From Guadua angustifolia (Eukaryota > Streptophyta > Magnoliopsida > Poales > Poaceae), in NCBI GenBank assembly GCA_036346375.1, contig CM070520.1:46209854-46273853 (forward strand): 64,000 nucleotides of DNA, given 5' to 3'. Below the pieces are notes generated by a model. The model saw only the letters and a list, made by a program, of their open reading frames with translations, was not told the DNA's origin and made no database searches. This document shows positions 33,254 through 44,149 of the stretch, piece after piece. The translations under genes and the position numbers were made by a program. Numbering within the stretch: the first letter of the stretch is position 1; every line of letters starts with the position of its first letter.

Positions 33254-34456
33254 CTCCGGTGGACCCGCATCTCGCCCCTCAATCTCACCTCCTTGAAACA
33301 GCTCTGCAAGGAAGGCAACCTACGACAAGCCGTCCACCTGCTCAACGCCTGGGATCCAAGGCGGCCCCCTCCACAAGAACACTACAGCTGGGTGCTTGAC
33401 CTAGACATAGCCAAGAAGGCGGCCACGCACAGCACCCAGGTCCATGGTAACACCGTGGCCACCGGTTCTTTGGATGGCAACGATGGGTTCCTCACGACCA
33501 AGTTGTTGTTCATGTATTGCAAGTGCAGGTGCCTCACGGACGTTTGCCGCCTATTTAGCAGAATGCCTGCCCGAAACATCTTCTCCTAGAACACGCTTAT
33601 TGGGAATCGGTTATATCATGCTGTGTATAGAATGTGAGCTTCTCAGAAGCTTTGGGTTGTTTCGAGGGATGCAAAGCGTTGGCTTTGAGGTATGTTTGGT
33701 TTGCTTCCAATGGTTACCAACGTTTGTCTTACCAAATTTTGATAGAATTGACTAAATTTGGCAAGCATTTGATTTGCTACTAAATTTTGGTAAGGTTCCC
33801 TTCTCCCTTGATTCTCTAGTTCATTTTGTTGCCAATCTTTGACAAAAACATTAGCAACCAATTTGGTGACTGAATTTTGGTAATATCAAATTTTAATAAG
33901 GTTTAGTAAGGCAAATTTGTCATATATCAAACAGGCCCTTCAGTATGAATTCTTACACAGCCCTTGGGGTGCTACGAGTGTGTGCAGAGCTAGCTCAAGT
34001 GAATCTTGGCAGGGAGCTGCATGCAGCGCTTCTGAAATATGTGGTAGTGAGGTTAATATCAAATGCAATTTTTTGCTTGTCATGTATGCAAGATGTGGTT
34101 GGGTGGATAGTGCTATCAGAGTATTCAATGAGATTGATGAGAAAGACTACATATCATAGAACTCAATGCTCTCCTGTTATGTCAAAAATGGATTATATGC
34201 TGAGGTTGTCAAATTTTTTGGTGAAATCCTTCAGGATTAAGGCAGATCCTATGATGATCATAAGCATTTTAGATTCATGCAATGGTTTAAAAAGCATCTC
34301 ACTGCTAAAGCAAGTGCATTCTTATGTTACTAGAAATGGCTTGCTTGATTTGGTACTGAAGAACAGAATTATAGATTTATATGGGGAGTGCGAAGAGGTT
34401 TACCATTCACTTCATATATCCAAAAGGGTAGAGAAAAAAGATATTGTTACTTAGAA
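33239..34456 (+). pseudogene. PPR protein (PLS-class) pseudogene
   Basis: Pentatricopeptide-repeat proteins bind organelle RNA; PLS-class members usually act in RNA editing. Visible pieces: LTSLKQLCKEGNLRQAVHLL, KKAATHSTQVHG, TKLLFMYCKC, LFSRMPARNIFS; then, after a MITE, MNSYTALGVLR, LGRELHAALLK, LLVMYARCGWVDSAIRVFNEIDEKDYIS, MLSCYVKNGLYAE, LKQVHSYVTRNGLLDLVLKNRIIDLYGE. The pieces resemble the OTP86 (At3g63370) kind of protein from memory, which is unverified. Three premature TAG codons (33586-33588, about 34157, about 34453) replace the Trp of SWN-type motifs. There are frameshifts, an internal deletion after WNTLIGN, and no C-terminus. The ATG at 33239 lies in the LTR end. Confidence 0.85.
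33687..33938. mobile_element. Tourist-like MITE in the PPR pseudogene (about 250 bases)
   Basis: The ends GAGGTATGTTTGGTTTG and, reversed, GGGCCTGTTTGATATATG form a terminal inverted repeat around TGTTTG. The interior is AT-rich with repeated CAAATTTTGATA and inverted TACCAAATT/AATTTGGTA. Removing it would rejoin the PPR frame (GF then SMNSYTA), with TTT/TTC as a 3-base target duplication. Confidence 0.75.
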
Positions 34457-34858
34457 TGGTGTATTCTAGACTTCAAGATGTCCATTTTTCACCATATTTC
34501 AATAATGCTTTGTTTTCTATGAGAGGATATGTTGTTATGTTCTATGATGTATATGATAGGTTATTTTTTAGTGACAAAAATATATTTGTGCAAATGATGG
34601 ATCATCTACTATTTCACATGCTTTTTTATGCCTATAAATTCGTGTTTCTCAACTAGCAACAATGTTGATATGTGGTTGTTACATGTACATTACACTCAAA
34701 ACAACTATGGGCATTATAGACATTATACTCCAAAAGCTAACATCCAGCACTTCTAAAAGCCAGGATGCCAAACTGCTTAGCTTTTTGAGATTTAGCTTTT
34801 GGAGAATCAACTTCTCTATAGCCACAATCCAGAATCATCTTTTGGAGAATCCACAACA
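34457..34858. other. AT-rich stretch with a hAT-type MITE-like fragment
   Basis: No gene is seen. Around 34735-34850 the segment has CTCCAAAAGCTAACATCCAGC, AAAAGCCAGGATGCCAAACTGC and repeated TTTTGGAGAATC, which resembles ends of common grass hAT-type MITEs. Boundaries are not clear. Confidence 0.4.
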
Positions 34859-35410
34859 AAAACCAAATTTTAGTAAGTGCGAGTTTTGGTTGAAAGAGTT
34901 CGTCATTTTGGGTCATGTGCTATCCGAAGGTGGAGTTGCAGTGGATCCATGTTAAATATGTGGTTGAGTGAAAACTGTCCCAAACCATTACAAACATTTG
35001 AAGCTTTCTCAGTTTGGCCAAATGTTACTGTTGGTTCGTTGAAAACTTCTTCAAAATTATGAGACCAATGATCCAACTTCTCAACAAGAAAAGGAAGTTT
35101 GAATGGATAGAGAAGTTTAAGAAAAGTTTTCAAGAATTGAAGAAAAAATTGACCATAACTCCTATGCTTGTTTTACTGGATATACACAAGAGCTTCGATA
35201 TCTATTGTGATGCATCTTGCCATAGACATGGTTGTGTGTTGATGCAAGAGGGCAAAGTCATGACTTACGGCAATTGAGGCCTCAAGAAGTGAATTATCCA
35301 ACTCATAACTTGGAATTGGTAGCAGTGGTGCATGCTATGAAGATTTGGTGACATTACCTTGTTAGTAACTGATACAAGATATATACAGACTATAAAAGTT
35401 TTATGTATAT
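34859..35410 (+). pseudogene. chromovirus G2 pol relic: RT end and RNase H start
   Basis: Reads NFSKCEFWLKEFVILGHVLSEGG (end of gypsy RT), then the RNase H segment with ITPMLVLLDIHKSFDIYCDAS (first catalytic Asp), QEGKVMTYG, NYPTHNLELVAVVHAMKIW and YTDYKSF. There are several stops and shifts. The frame is cut within RNase H by the Tat-A insertion and resumes at 55729. Element ends were not found. Confidence 0.9.
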
Positions 35411-36123
35411 TGGCGATGTTTGGGAAACGGATCCCCCGCTGGGCTTACTTGTTGTGTGAGGGATCAACCAGGGCCCTTTTTCCACGAAGGGTTTGTGTCC
35501 GAGGAGTGTCGTAAGGGGATGGTGCTTAAAAGGGCGATGGACAAAAGATTTTATACTGGTTCGGGCCTCTCACGATCGAGATAATAACCCTATGTCCAGT
35601 GATCTTACTATTACTTGTATGCTCACAGGATGCTTGTGCGAATCTACTGTGCATACCTCCCTATGTGTGTTGCTTGTCAGCATGTCTCTCCCCTAATCTA
35701 CAGTAGGGGTATGTATAGGCGACTACAGTAATTACAACCGAATAACACACCATTACCGTGCCTGAACGTGGTCGTAACTGCCTCCTTTGATTTCCGCCAT
35801 GATGTATCGTGGACGTGATGGGCTTAGATCGTGGCCTAACGGTCTTTTGAACTGCAGTGTAATTATCGTCACGTCGCCTTTATGGACAGAGCACGACCCG
35901 CCGGTCATGCTCGGTATTTTCCTTCAATTCTGGCCGACCGCCGCACACATCCGAGCAAGCACGCTTGGGAAACTAAGGCGAATGCTCGGGGACGAGCTCG
36001 GACATGGTCGGAGCAGACCCACTAACTAGTCCGCCCGAGGACCTTCCTTGGGAACACTATGGTCGGCCAAAAACCGACTGCTGAGGTATGATGGTCTTTA
36101 TAGAAATTATCCAATCCCCGACA
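35411..36123 (-). repeat. 3' LTR of Tat-A
   Basis: On the minus strand it begins TGTCGGGGATTGG and ends CAAACATCGCCA. It matches the copy at 55017-55723 along its whole 707-base common length with scattered, mostly transitional differences. The last 6 bases (35411-35416) differ from the internal side of the other LTR. Confidence 0.93.
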
Positions 36124-36145
36124 GCTAGCCCCCGAGGCTCAAGTG
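36124..36145 (-). promoter_or_regulatory. polypurine tract of Tat-A
   Basis: On the minus strand the purine-rich GAGCCTCGGGGGCTAGC lies directly before the LTR start TGTCGGGG. Confidence 0.75.
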
Positions 36146-36477
36146 GAAACTTACTTGGCGGGGCCTTCCCCTTAAGCCTTCAGACTCATAGGAGGGATTG
36201 GAACCTTGCAATTGGAACAACACTACTGACATCAAGCAACTCTTGCCTGACAAAGAGCATGCTCTGGCGAGGACCGAGCATCTGGCTCTAGACCTGACCA
36301 AAGTGAGACTAGAGAAAAGAGGCCAAAGGTCGCGATGGTTCCTTCTCCACGAAGCCTTGTGGGAGCAGTTCAGACAGTTTTTGGGAACCGTGCCTTTATT
36401 AGATAGTTTCAAAGAGCGCGCCACCGCGCGTCGGTTCACGAACAAGCGAGGCGATTTTTAGCCGTTCGGCTTCTCGC

Positions 36478-36488
36478 CTATATATACC
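36478..36488 (+). promoter_or_regulatory. TATA-like box of the Tat-A antisense ORF
   Basis: CTATATATACC lies about 110 bases upstream of the ATG at 36596 on the strand opposite to gag-pol. The same motif occurs at 38108 in Tat-B at a comparable place. Confidence 0.6.
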
Positions 36489-36595
36489 AGTGAGGAATAA
36501 TCTTGAAAATCCTTCATTCACATCTCATAATCAATCCTCAAAATCTTCCAAACCCTAAACTCTTTCATTCCTCGCTCTCTTTTTCAACCTTCCTC

Positions 36596-36846
36596 ATGGC
36601 GAAGTTTGGTCTGAGCAAGATCAGTAAGGAGAGGCTGCAGATACTCAAGGACCTCGGCTACCTCGGTGCGGGCACTTGGTGTGTCCCCGATGGCGAAGGA
36701 GCCACAGTGCCGCACAACGACGAGATCGTCTCCTGCGATCTCTATACCATCAACAGGCTTAGAATGCCCGAGAGTGAGTTCCTTGAATCCGTACTTGCTC
36801 AATGCGAGTGTGAAATCTATAATCTCAATCCCAACTCAATCCTTGT
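36596..36846 (+). pseudogene. Tat-A antisense ORF, N-terminal part (Transposase_28-like)
   Basis: Begins MAKFGLSKISKERLQ and continues through EIVSCDLYTINRLRMPESEF to CEIYNLNPNSIL. The last segment fits the start of the Pfam 'putative gypsy type transposon' (Transposase_28) family found in extra ORFs of grass Tat elements. Function is unknown. It is cut at 36846 by Tat-B; the next residues (LLAIFSHLCEGYVGI) are at 47432. The ATG is chosen because it opens the frame just after a TATA-like box and a C/T-rich leader. Confidence 0.8.
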
Positions 36847-37926
36847 TGTCGGCGTATTTTGCCTGATAAGATCCCATCGATGAACAGAGCAGGCTACCCC
36901 TTAGACGGAAATTATGGTTCGGTAGAGGGCATCTTCATGGCTGGAAACCCTAATGTTTCTCAATGATGGATTCGGGAATTAGCAAGCCAGTGGACACAAC
37001 GATTTACCCAGGTTCAGGCCCCCAGCTTGGGTAATAGCCCTACGTCCTGCTTGATCTTTGTTGAGGATGTGTGGAGGTGTTACAATGGTTCTCTGTTTTG
37101 TGCTCTTCTAAGTGTTCTCTACTCTTTTCTCTATGCAGCTAGTTCGCCAGCTAGTCTTCAGCCCCCTGCCCTCATGCACCGAGGCGCCCATATATTGACA
37201 AGCCGGCCTGGGCAGGAGAGAAGGTGGCACCATACTTATCTACAATACATTAATTATACCCATCATTCCAGCTTCCACGTCGACCCACGAATCATTTATT
37301 ACATACGCCTCTGTGGCCTTGTCCTTCGAACCTCATTTAATGTCGATGAGAGGCCTCGCCCGGTCCGCCGTGACAGGGCGCCTCTACTGACGGGTTGGTA
37401 AGAGGCGTCAAAGGGATGAGGCGTAAATGTCGTAAAGCTGAATCCTTCTGATGTAATGACCCCGACACGAGGTGCGGAGAGAAACTTTCGAATGACCTTC
37501 CCTCATTCCTTTGGTTGCCTTTGTGGCACGAAAAGGGGGCCAGACGCGCCCACTTGCTAGGCCGCCTCATAAAATGATGACCGTGGGCGCTCACCCGGCG
37601 AAAGGTGGCATGACCGCCCGGGTGCTCGCCCGAGGCGCGTGGGCTTTCGCCCGGGCAGGCGTGATCGTCGCCTGCCCGCCAGTGGCGCCCGTGGGCGCTT
37701 CGCCCGCGGCAGGCGTGATCGCCCGAGGGCGCGTGGGCTTTCGCCCGACAGGTAGGGCGTGATCGCCCGTTGCCCACAGTGGCGCCCGTGGTCGCTCACC
37801 CGGCAAGCAAGCGTGACCGCCAGTTGCTCGCCCGAAACTCGTGGGCTTCTCACCAAAGCTTGGGCGAGCCACTCCTTGGGCCTATTACCTGCTTGGCGCA
37901 GAAGGTACCCAGTGCAAAATACGACA
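36847..37926 (-). repeat. 3' LTR of Tat-B
   Basis: On the minus strand it starts TGTCGTATTTTGC and ends AAAATACGCCGACA. It contains a GC-rich tandem zone (37560-37880). The TATA box of the other copy is altered here (CATATATTGAC near 37190). Confidence 0.92.
37560..37880. repeat. GC-rich tandem module in the Tat-B LTR
   Basis: Repeated units contain GGCGTGATCGCCCG, GCGCGTGGGC and TTCGCCCG with a period around 60-70 bases and much self-complementarity. The open frames on the minus strand here are by-products of the repeat. Similar modules occur at 41000-41190, 47050-47370 and 49540-49910. Confidence 0.85.
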
Positions 37927-38107
37927 AGCAGTAGCCCGGCCGCCCCGGGCGCCACGTCGATTGCTTTTGAGACCTTATTTAATGCTAGTGCGCTCTGGAT
38001 GGACCCACCACCTTTGCTGCATAGCTGCCTTGTTCTTCCACTTCCACCGATTTTCTTGGGACCAAATGCGCGCCTTTTGCTGTTCATGAGCGAGTCTTCG
38101 TGGGGGT

Positions 38108-38117
38108 CTATATATAC
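38108..38117 (+). promoter_or_regulatory. TATA-like box of the Tat-B antisense ORF
   Basis: CTATATATAC on the plus strand, 77 bases before the first ATG (38185-38200 region). It corresponds in sequence and place to the motif at 36478 in Tat-A. Confidence 0.6.
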
Positions 38118-38193
38118 ACCCCTTATATGATTCCATATACGGTTTCTTCACATTTTGCTCTTTGCCTTTTCGCTTTGAAAACCTTGCTTCGCC

Positions 38194-40330
38194 ATGATGG
38201 TGCGATCTCTTGTCCTTCCTTTGCCGGCCAGGCGGGTGGATTTTACTGCCGGGATGGCACCGAGGGTTCCTTCATCCTCACCGGGGGACCATCGTGCCAA
38301 GCTGCGAGCTAGGGGAGATTATTGTCTTCACCTGGGGGCTTATGGCGGGCTTGGTGCCTCCATTCTCTGAGTTCTTCCTCACCGTCCTCCATTTTTATGA
38401 GATCCACCATCTTCATCTCTCCCCCAACTCCATCGTCCTTCTCTCCACCTTCACTTACCTCTGCGAGATGTTCATGGGGGTAATGCCCAATCTCCCCCTC
38501 TTTCGCTACTTCTTCACCTGCCGCATCACCCCCGACAGCGGGGTCGCAGGAAGCTGCCACTTTCGCCTCCGCGATGGGTCGGCCCCTCGCTACATTCCCT
38601 TCCAGCCACGCTCCAACTAGAAGAACTGGTGGGGCGATTGGCTCTATGTCGGTGACGACAGTGGGGTCGACCTTCTTGGAGTTCCTTGCGCGCGGGCGGA
38701 GACCCGCGAGAGCAGGAGCTCACCCGTCAAGGAGACGGCGGAGCTCCTGGCAATGGTGGCCCGCATCGATCGGTTGCGGGGCGCCGGCCTGATTGGGGCG
38801 CTGGTAGTATGAGACTTCGTGCTCGAAGGATCAGCCCCCTGCGTCGTCGCACCCACCCTGCATGGCGATATACAGGGGACGACGATGTGACACGCACGTA
38901 CCTGGGCAGTAAGTCTTCTTACTCTTCCCTTTGAATGCATATTCTTCTTCGTGGTCACCATCAGTTAACATTTCTGTCTTCTTCTGGTGCCAGGTGATGG
39001 CAACCTGGACGGTCCTACCCTCTCTTGGTGGCTGTCTATGTTGATTCCGCCAGTGCCGAGTGGCTTGGAATTTCCGACCAATGCTCGACCACTCTGTGAT
39101 CTGGAGTTCGCGGAGCGCCTCCAGATCGTCCAATCACTACGGCGATGGACTCCACTTGGTCTGCTGTGGTGTCTTGGCCCGCGGCCCTTGTGATTAAGGA
39201 CCGGCCCAGACGCCGTCGGAGCCTTGAGCAAGCGGCGTCGCTCCGGACGCTCCTGGCGCGGACCCCAAGAGGATCTGCACCTAGAGCCCAACTTCTGCCG
39301 CCGCCGCTTTCGCGATCCCGCCGAGCGCTCTTCAAGCGGCAACGTCTTCTTCTGGGCGGCGGACGCCGCCCCTCGCCGGGCAGTACATCGACGCAAACTC
39401 CAACTCGCGGTCTTGGCTCCACCGCGCTAACTCAATGGCGCCGAGTAAAACCGCCGCTGGTGTCCGCCCGGGCGGGCTTGGCATGGCGGTTACCTCCTTC
39501 GACTTCAAATCACCTCCAGGGTGGATCGCCAGCGCCCGCTTGCCTAGAACATCCTTGGCCCAGCAGCGCGGCGGGTTTCTTCGCTCAAGGCGACTGGTGG
39601 CTCGAGGCCACCGGTCTCGGCGTCGCCGGGACCAGCGCTCCTGCTCCTCCCGCTCTCGATCGCCCGTCGCCCGCTCAATCGCACACGCTGCATGCCGAGC
39701 TCGGCTAAGCGCTTGCGTACCGCGACTACTCTCTCGGGCAGCCACTAACGCGAAGTCCACGTGACACGACAAGTGGGCTGCTGGAGGCGGAGAAGGCAGG
39801 TGCAGTGGCCCAAGAGAGGGCCAGGCGACCTCACTCGCCCGGCGAGGAGGCCAAAGCAAGCGCAGAGGGAGGCGGCGGAGGAGTAGCGGTGCCAGATATC
39901 ATAGCGACCATGCTCGGTCATCATCTGCGGGCGCATGGCGCTGGTCTTGGCGCCGTTGAGGTGGACAACCAAGCCGATCTTGCACGATGATGCGATCGCC
40001 ATTGCACCACCGGGTTGCCGATGTGCTCTCCGGCCTGCCAGCCGCCATGGCCGCCCGCTCCGTCCAGGAAGGGTAGCAGGTCGCCAGGGCCACCGCCACC
40101 TTCGTGCTCGCGTGCTACACCAGCCGTGACGCCACCTTCAACCCAATGACCGTCGCGGACGGCATTGAGAGACAGCTTCGGTATAGCAGCGCATGCAAGA
40201 GGCCACGGAGCGCGTCGTCAGCATGATGACGGCGGAAGCTCTAGACCACAGCAGCGGCTGAGCCGAGGCGAAGAGGAAGGCAGGGGGCATCAAGTCGTCA
40301 GCGGCGTGATGGCACGGGCGACATTCTTTT
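38194..40330 (+). pseudogene. Tat-B antisense ORF (Transposase_28-like), decayed
   Basis: Plus-strand gene between pol and the 3' LTR of Tat-B. GEIIVFTWGLMAGLVPPFSEFFLTVL and LHLSPNSIVLLSTFTYLCEMFMG (38300-38490) match the Tat-A product (NLNPNSIL, then IFSHLCEGYVGI). Further pieces are FRYFFTC, YIPFQPRSN, ELLAMVARIDRLRGAGLIGAL (38725-38805), HPAWRYTGDDDVTRTY (38860-38900) and LCDLEFAERLQ. A basic, Ala/Arg-rich C-terminal half (39200-40330) follows in mixed frames, ending in AT-rich 3' UTR-like DNA to about 40500. At least two introns or frameshifts are present. The first ATG is not in frame with the conserved block, so the gene is broken. Confidence 0.7.
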
Positions 40331-40559
40331 GTTTTCTTCTTTGTTCTGTTTTTGTATGCGAACAATATTAGTAATTGTAATGAAGTTGGCATATTTTTGT
40401 TTCACCTGGACATGTTCATCTGTTTGCATTTTGGATATGCTTGCTCAACTCAATCTTTGGGCGTTCATTTGACCTTATGTAATGTCTGAACCTAAACACT
40501 CGAGTTAGGTCGACATTTAGCATTCTTTGAGTGATTACAATAATGCAAGCAGGATCATG

Positions 40560-41600
40560 CAAAGCATCAGAGTCTTGAGACAAACAAAGTCTTAAGTTCT
40601 GCGTAAGGGTGTCATTGACTCCTGTCTATTTGGAACTTATATTCTTGTGACCTCTTGGAACGACGCATGACATTGCGCAACAAGGAGGTGAGCTTACGGG
40701 GCGGTACGGGCTTGCGGTGCTCGTGGAGACGGCGGTGATGCTGCGTGGAGTTAACACGAATTATGCGGGCAGCGTTTGAGTCACCGTGCCACACTCGCAC
40801 TCCCAGTCACGCGTCCTTATGACATAAACGCTAGGCATTTCTGTTTATCAACGAGGAGCCATCGGGTTATGAGAGTCAGTGATAACCACGCATAATTCAA
40901 CCCAATGGGGTGTGAATGCGAAAAATAAGTTGGTACTGTTAAAGTGAACAACTTATCTTTGCCATAGGCCACTGGGCGACTAGCTCCTTGACTGGTCACG
41001 AAGGCCGACATTTTGGTGAGCAGGGCGTGGTCGCCCACCTGCTCGCCCGGCGGGTAGGGCGTGGTCGCCCGACTGCCCGCCGAACCCTCACGTGGGCTTA
41101 TCGCTAGGCGAGCAGGGCATAATCGCTGCCCGTTGCGAGGCCACTGAGGCCGGCGCTGGCCCAAGGCGGGCGTGGTCGCCCACTGCTCAAATCCGGTGGC
41201 CACAGAGGTTACCTCATTGCTTGAGCTATAGGCGCTCCAGCACTTCATCTACGATTGCGCATGGCTACTGAAAGCACAAGTAGGCATTGCACAAAACAAG
41301 CAGAAAACATATTAAGAGACGTAAGGTCCTTCGCGGGTATGTCATGGTCCCTTTCTTGGAAACTTAGGCTCTGTGATTCGGAATTAGCCTCTGACCATGC
41401 GTGCTTTGGGAGCGAGTTTCGGGGAGGGTATTGGGCTTGCGGTGCTTTCATGAGACGGCCGTCGATTGCCGTGGAGTGGACCCGAGGTGTGCGAGCCACG
41501 TTTGAGTCACCGTGCCGGGCTCGCGCTCCTGGTTGCCCGTCCGTTCACGACGCGAATGCCGGGTGTTACCGCAGATCAGCAAGGAGCAGCCAAACAATCA
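40560..41600. repeat. diverged direct repeat and GC module in the Tat-B untranslated zone
   Basis: About 40690-40815 and 41430-41545 share CTTGCGGTGCT, GAGACGGC, GCGTGGAGT-like and TTTGAGTCACCGTGCC at an offset of roughly 740 bases. Between them lies a GGGCGTGGTCGCCC module (41020-41190) related to the one in the LTRs. No coding potential is recognised. Confidence 0.7.
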
Positions 41601-42068
41601 GGACACATGACATTTCCACGCAATCTTTCTCGTCAAGGGACAAGCAAAGGGAATAAAGCAAAAGCTCTCAAAGTAAACAGCTTTGCTAACCACTAGCAGC
41701 CACCGACCAGCCGGCAGAAGCTCACCCACGCAACCAGTCAAAGCGAACCGCTGTGAACTTACAGCTTTTTAGGGGTAAAACTTTCGCAACTCCACGTTGA
41801 AGGAGTTGGGCAGCTCTTGATCATCCTCAGTAGCCAACCGAACCGCCCCAGGTCGAGATACTAAGACCACCTTAAAGGGCCTCCGCCGGGAGGCGGTCTG
41901 TGGAGCGGCATGCGTCTGGATTCTCACGCAAAACCAGGTCTGCGCGGTGTTCTCTCAAACCCGGGTGGCATGGTATCGCCTGAGGCTTTGCTAGTATCGA
42001 GCGGCATGCAAAGCCGCTCGGTCACGCACCTCCTCCAGAAGGTTGACGTCTTCACCGCGGTGGTCTTC

Positions 42069-43000
42069 TTATCCTTCCTCGTGAACGCGAAGCAGCGTGG
42101 CGAGCGAGCAACGGCTTCGGGCGGGAGGGCGGCCGGCGCCGTAGACTAGGAAGAAGGGCGTCTCGCCAGTCGCCCAGCTAGGTGTGGTTCGGAGCGACCA
42201 CAGCACAGTCGGGAGCTCTTCCGTCCACCGCGCCCCCTCGCTTATGGAGCCGATCAAATGCTCTGGTCTTCAAGCCTCTCAATACCAGCGCGTTGGCACG
42301 CTCAGCTTGGCCATTGCTCTTGGGATAGGCCACCGAAGTAAAGCATACCTTGGTGCCCATCTCTTCGCAGAACTCCAAGAAAGCCGCGCTGGTGAATTGA
42401 GTGCCGTTGTCGGTGATGATGCGATTGGCGACTCCAAAGCGGGTGAAGATCCCTAGATGAACTTGATAGCAGCCGAAGCCGTGATGGCACGTACTGCCTC
42501 GGCTTCGACCCACTTGGTGAATTTGTCGATGGCGACGAACAGGTGGGTGAAGCCCCCTGTGGCCCACGGGAACGGGCCTAGGATATCTAGCCCCCAGACC
42601 ATGAACAGCCAGGAGAGCGGGATGGTTTGCAGAGCTTAGGCGGTCGGTGAGTTTGCTGGCGAAGAATTGGCATGCCGCACCTCTTCACACCAGCGTAAGC
42701 ATCTGAGAAGCGATGAGGCCAATAAAATCCTTAGCGGAATGCTTTGCCGACAAGCATCCGGACGGACATATGGCTCCCACACATGCCTCCATGAATATCA
42801 GAGAGCAGGGCACTCCCCTCTTCCCGAGTGATGCACTTCAGGAGAATTCCGTTTCTACTTCGGCGGTATAGGTCCCCATCCACCAGAGAGTAGCACTTGG
42901 CCTTTCGTGCTATCTTTTCAGTAGAGGCATCATCGTCGGGGATCTCTCGGTCTCGCAGGAAGGCTAGGATGGGGGTCCATCCACTGACCTTCCCGGCCAA
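42069..43000 (-). pseudogene. Tat-B integrase, broken
   Basis: On the minus strand: the zinc-binding and linker region ending YRRSRNGILLKC, then HGGMCGSHMSVRMLVGKAFR (43000-42731); the core with RFGVANRIITDNGTQFTS (second Asp), GTKVCFTSVAYPKSNGQAERAN (Glu) (42480-42290); and the C-terminal WTEELPTVLWSLRTTPS and TPFFLVYG (42240-42130). Frameshifts lie near 42570-42700 and 42250, so the catalytic protein is disrupted. Confidence 0.9.
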
Positions 43001-43449
43001 GAGTGGCGATCACACGGTGATCGCCCGGGTACTTCGTTGGGCCAGGCTTTTCTCTGGGTGCCGCATCGGCAGCACCGTAAATCCTCCGCTTGGTGCGGGG
43101 AACAGCGACAACTATCTGAAATCCCCGCTTGTGGCCGAGACACGCAACAACTTCTGCAAATCCTCCCCCGAGGCAGGGGGCAGCAGCCGCCACCGCCCTC
43201 CCAGCCGAGCCAGAGCAACGGCAGACGGTCATGAGAGTCTTTCTTCAAAGACTCGGCCAGAGTAGAAGCTCTTGAGGATCTGGTGAAAGCTCGTCCATGA
43301 GATAGTTGTCACGTTGAGGGATATGGATATATCCCAATCCTTCAAAGTGGAGCTCCATTTTCCTAACCTCCGCCAAGTAGGCGGGCATGGTAGGATCAGA
43401 GCATTGAAATTCCTTCCGCTCTTAATTGATGACCAGCAGGGAGTCGCCT

Positions 43450-44100
43450 TTAACAGAGGCGTCGGGCGCCTAATCTTTGGCGGCGTGTAGCCTCGCCAAC
43501 AGAGCCCTCGTGATTGGCAATGTTGTTGGTGGCCTTGAAGTCGAGGGCGACCACATACTGGAGAATGTCACCGGTCGGAGAAACCAGGACAACTCCATCC
43601 CCCGCGCCTTCGAGCCTGAAGGACCCGTCGAAAAACAAGGTCCAGGGGGAAGGCGCGGGTGCTTCTTCAGCTTCAGGAGCGGCGGGAGTCCACTCGGCAA
43701 TGAACTCTGCCAACTTCTGGCTCTTGATGGCAATGTGGGGGACATACTTGAGGCGGAATTCCCCAAGCTCCACCGACCATTTGGCGATACGACCTTCTGC
43801 TTCCCGATTGTGGAGGATCTCTCGCAGGGGATAGGCAGTGACCACCATAACTTCTCGCCCTTGAAAGTAATGCCGCAGCTTCCTGGACGCCACCAGGACG
43901 GCGTACAGCATCTTCTGCGCTTGAGGATATTTGGTCTCTGCTTCGTGTAGCACCTTGCTGACGTAGTAGACTGGCTTCTAGATGCCCTCCCTCTCCGCCA
44001 CCAGTACTGCACTCACCACTGCCGGGGTAGCAGCGATGTACAAGAGGATGGTTCGCCAGGCTGAGGGGCGACCAGTACTGGTGGGTAGGAGAGGTACTGT
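43450..44100 (-). pseudogene. Tat-B RNase H (RT connection and RNase H)
   Basis: Reads YPQAQKMLYAVLVASRKLRHYFQG, the AYPLREILHNREAEGRIAKW block, then WTLFFDGSFRLEGAGDGVVLVSPTGD (catalytic Asp in FFDGS) and DFKATNNIANHEG. Upstream, 44012-43960 continues in another frame. An open frame of 167 residues survives. The domain continues past ANHEG in a shifted frame. Confidence 0.9.
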
Positions 44101-44149
44101 TTCAAGTCTTCAAACGCTTATTGAGCCTCCTTAGTCCACTCGAAGTGGT

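Noticed and set aside
37337..38087. Several overlapping ORFs of 80-176 codons on both strands in the Tat-B LTR.
   Set aside because: They arise from GC-rich tandem repeats with few stop codons; residues are repeats of Arg, Gly, Pro and Ala without any domain.
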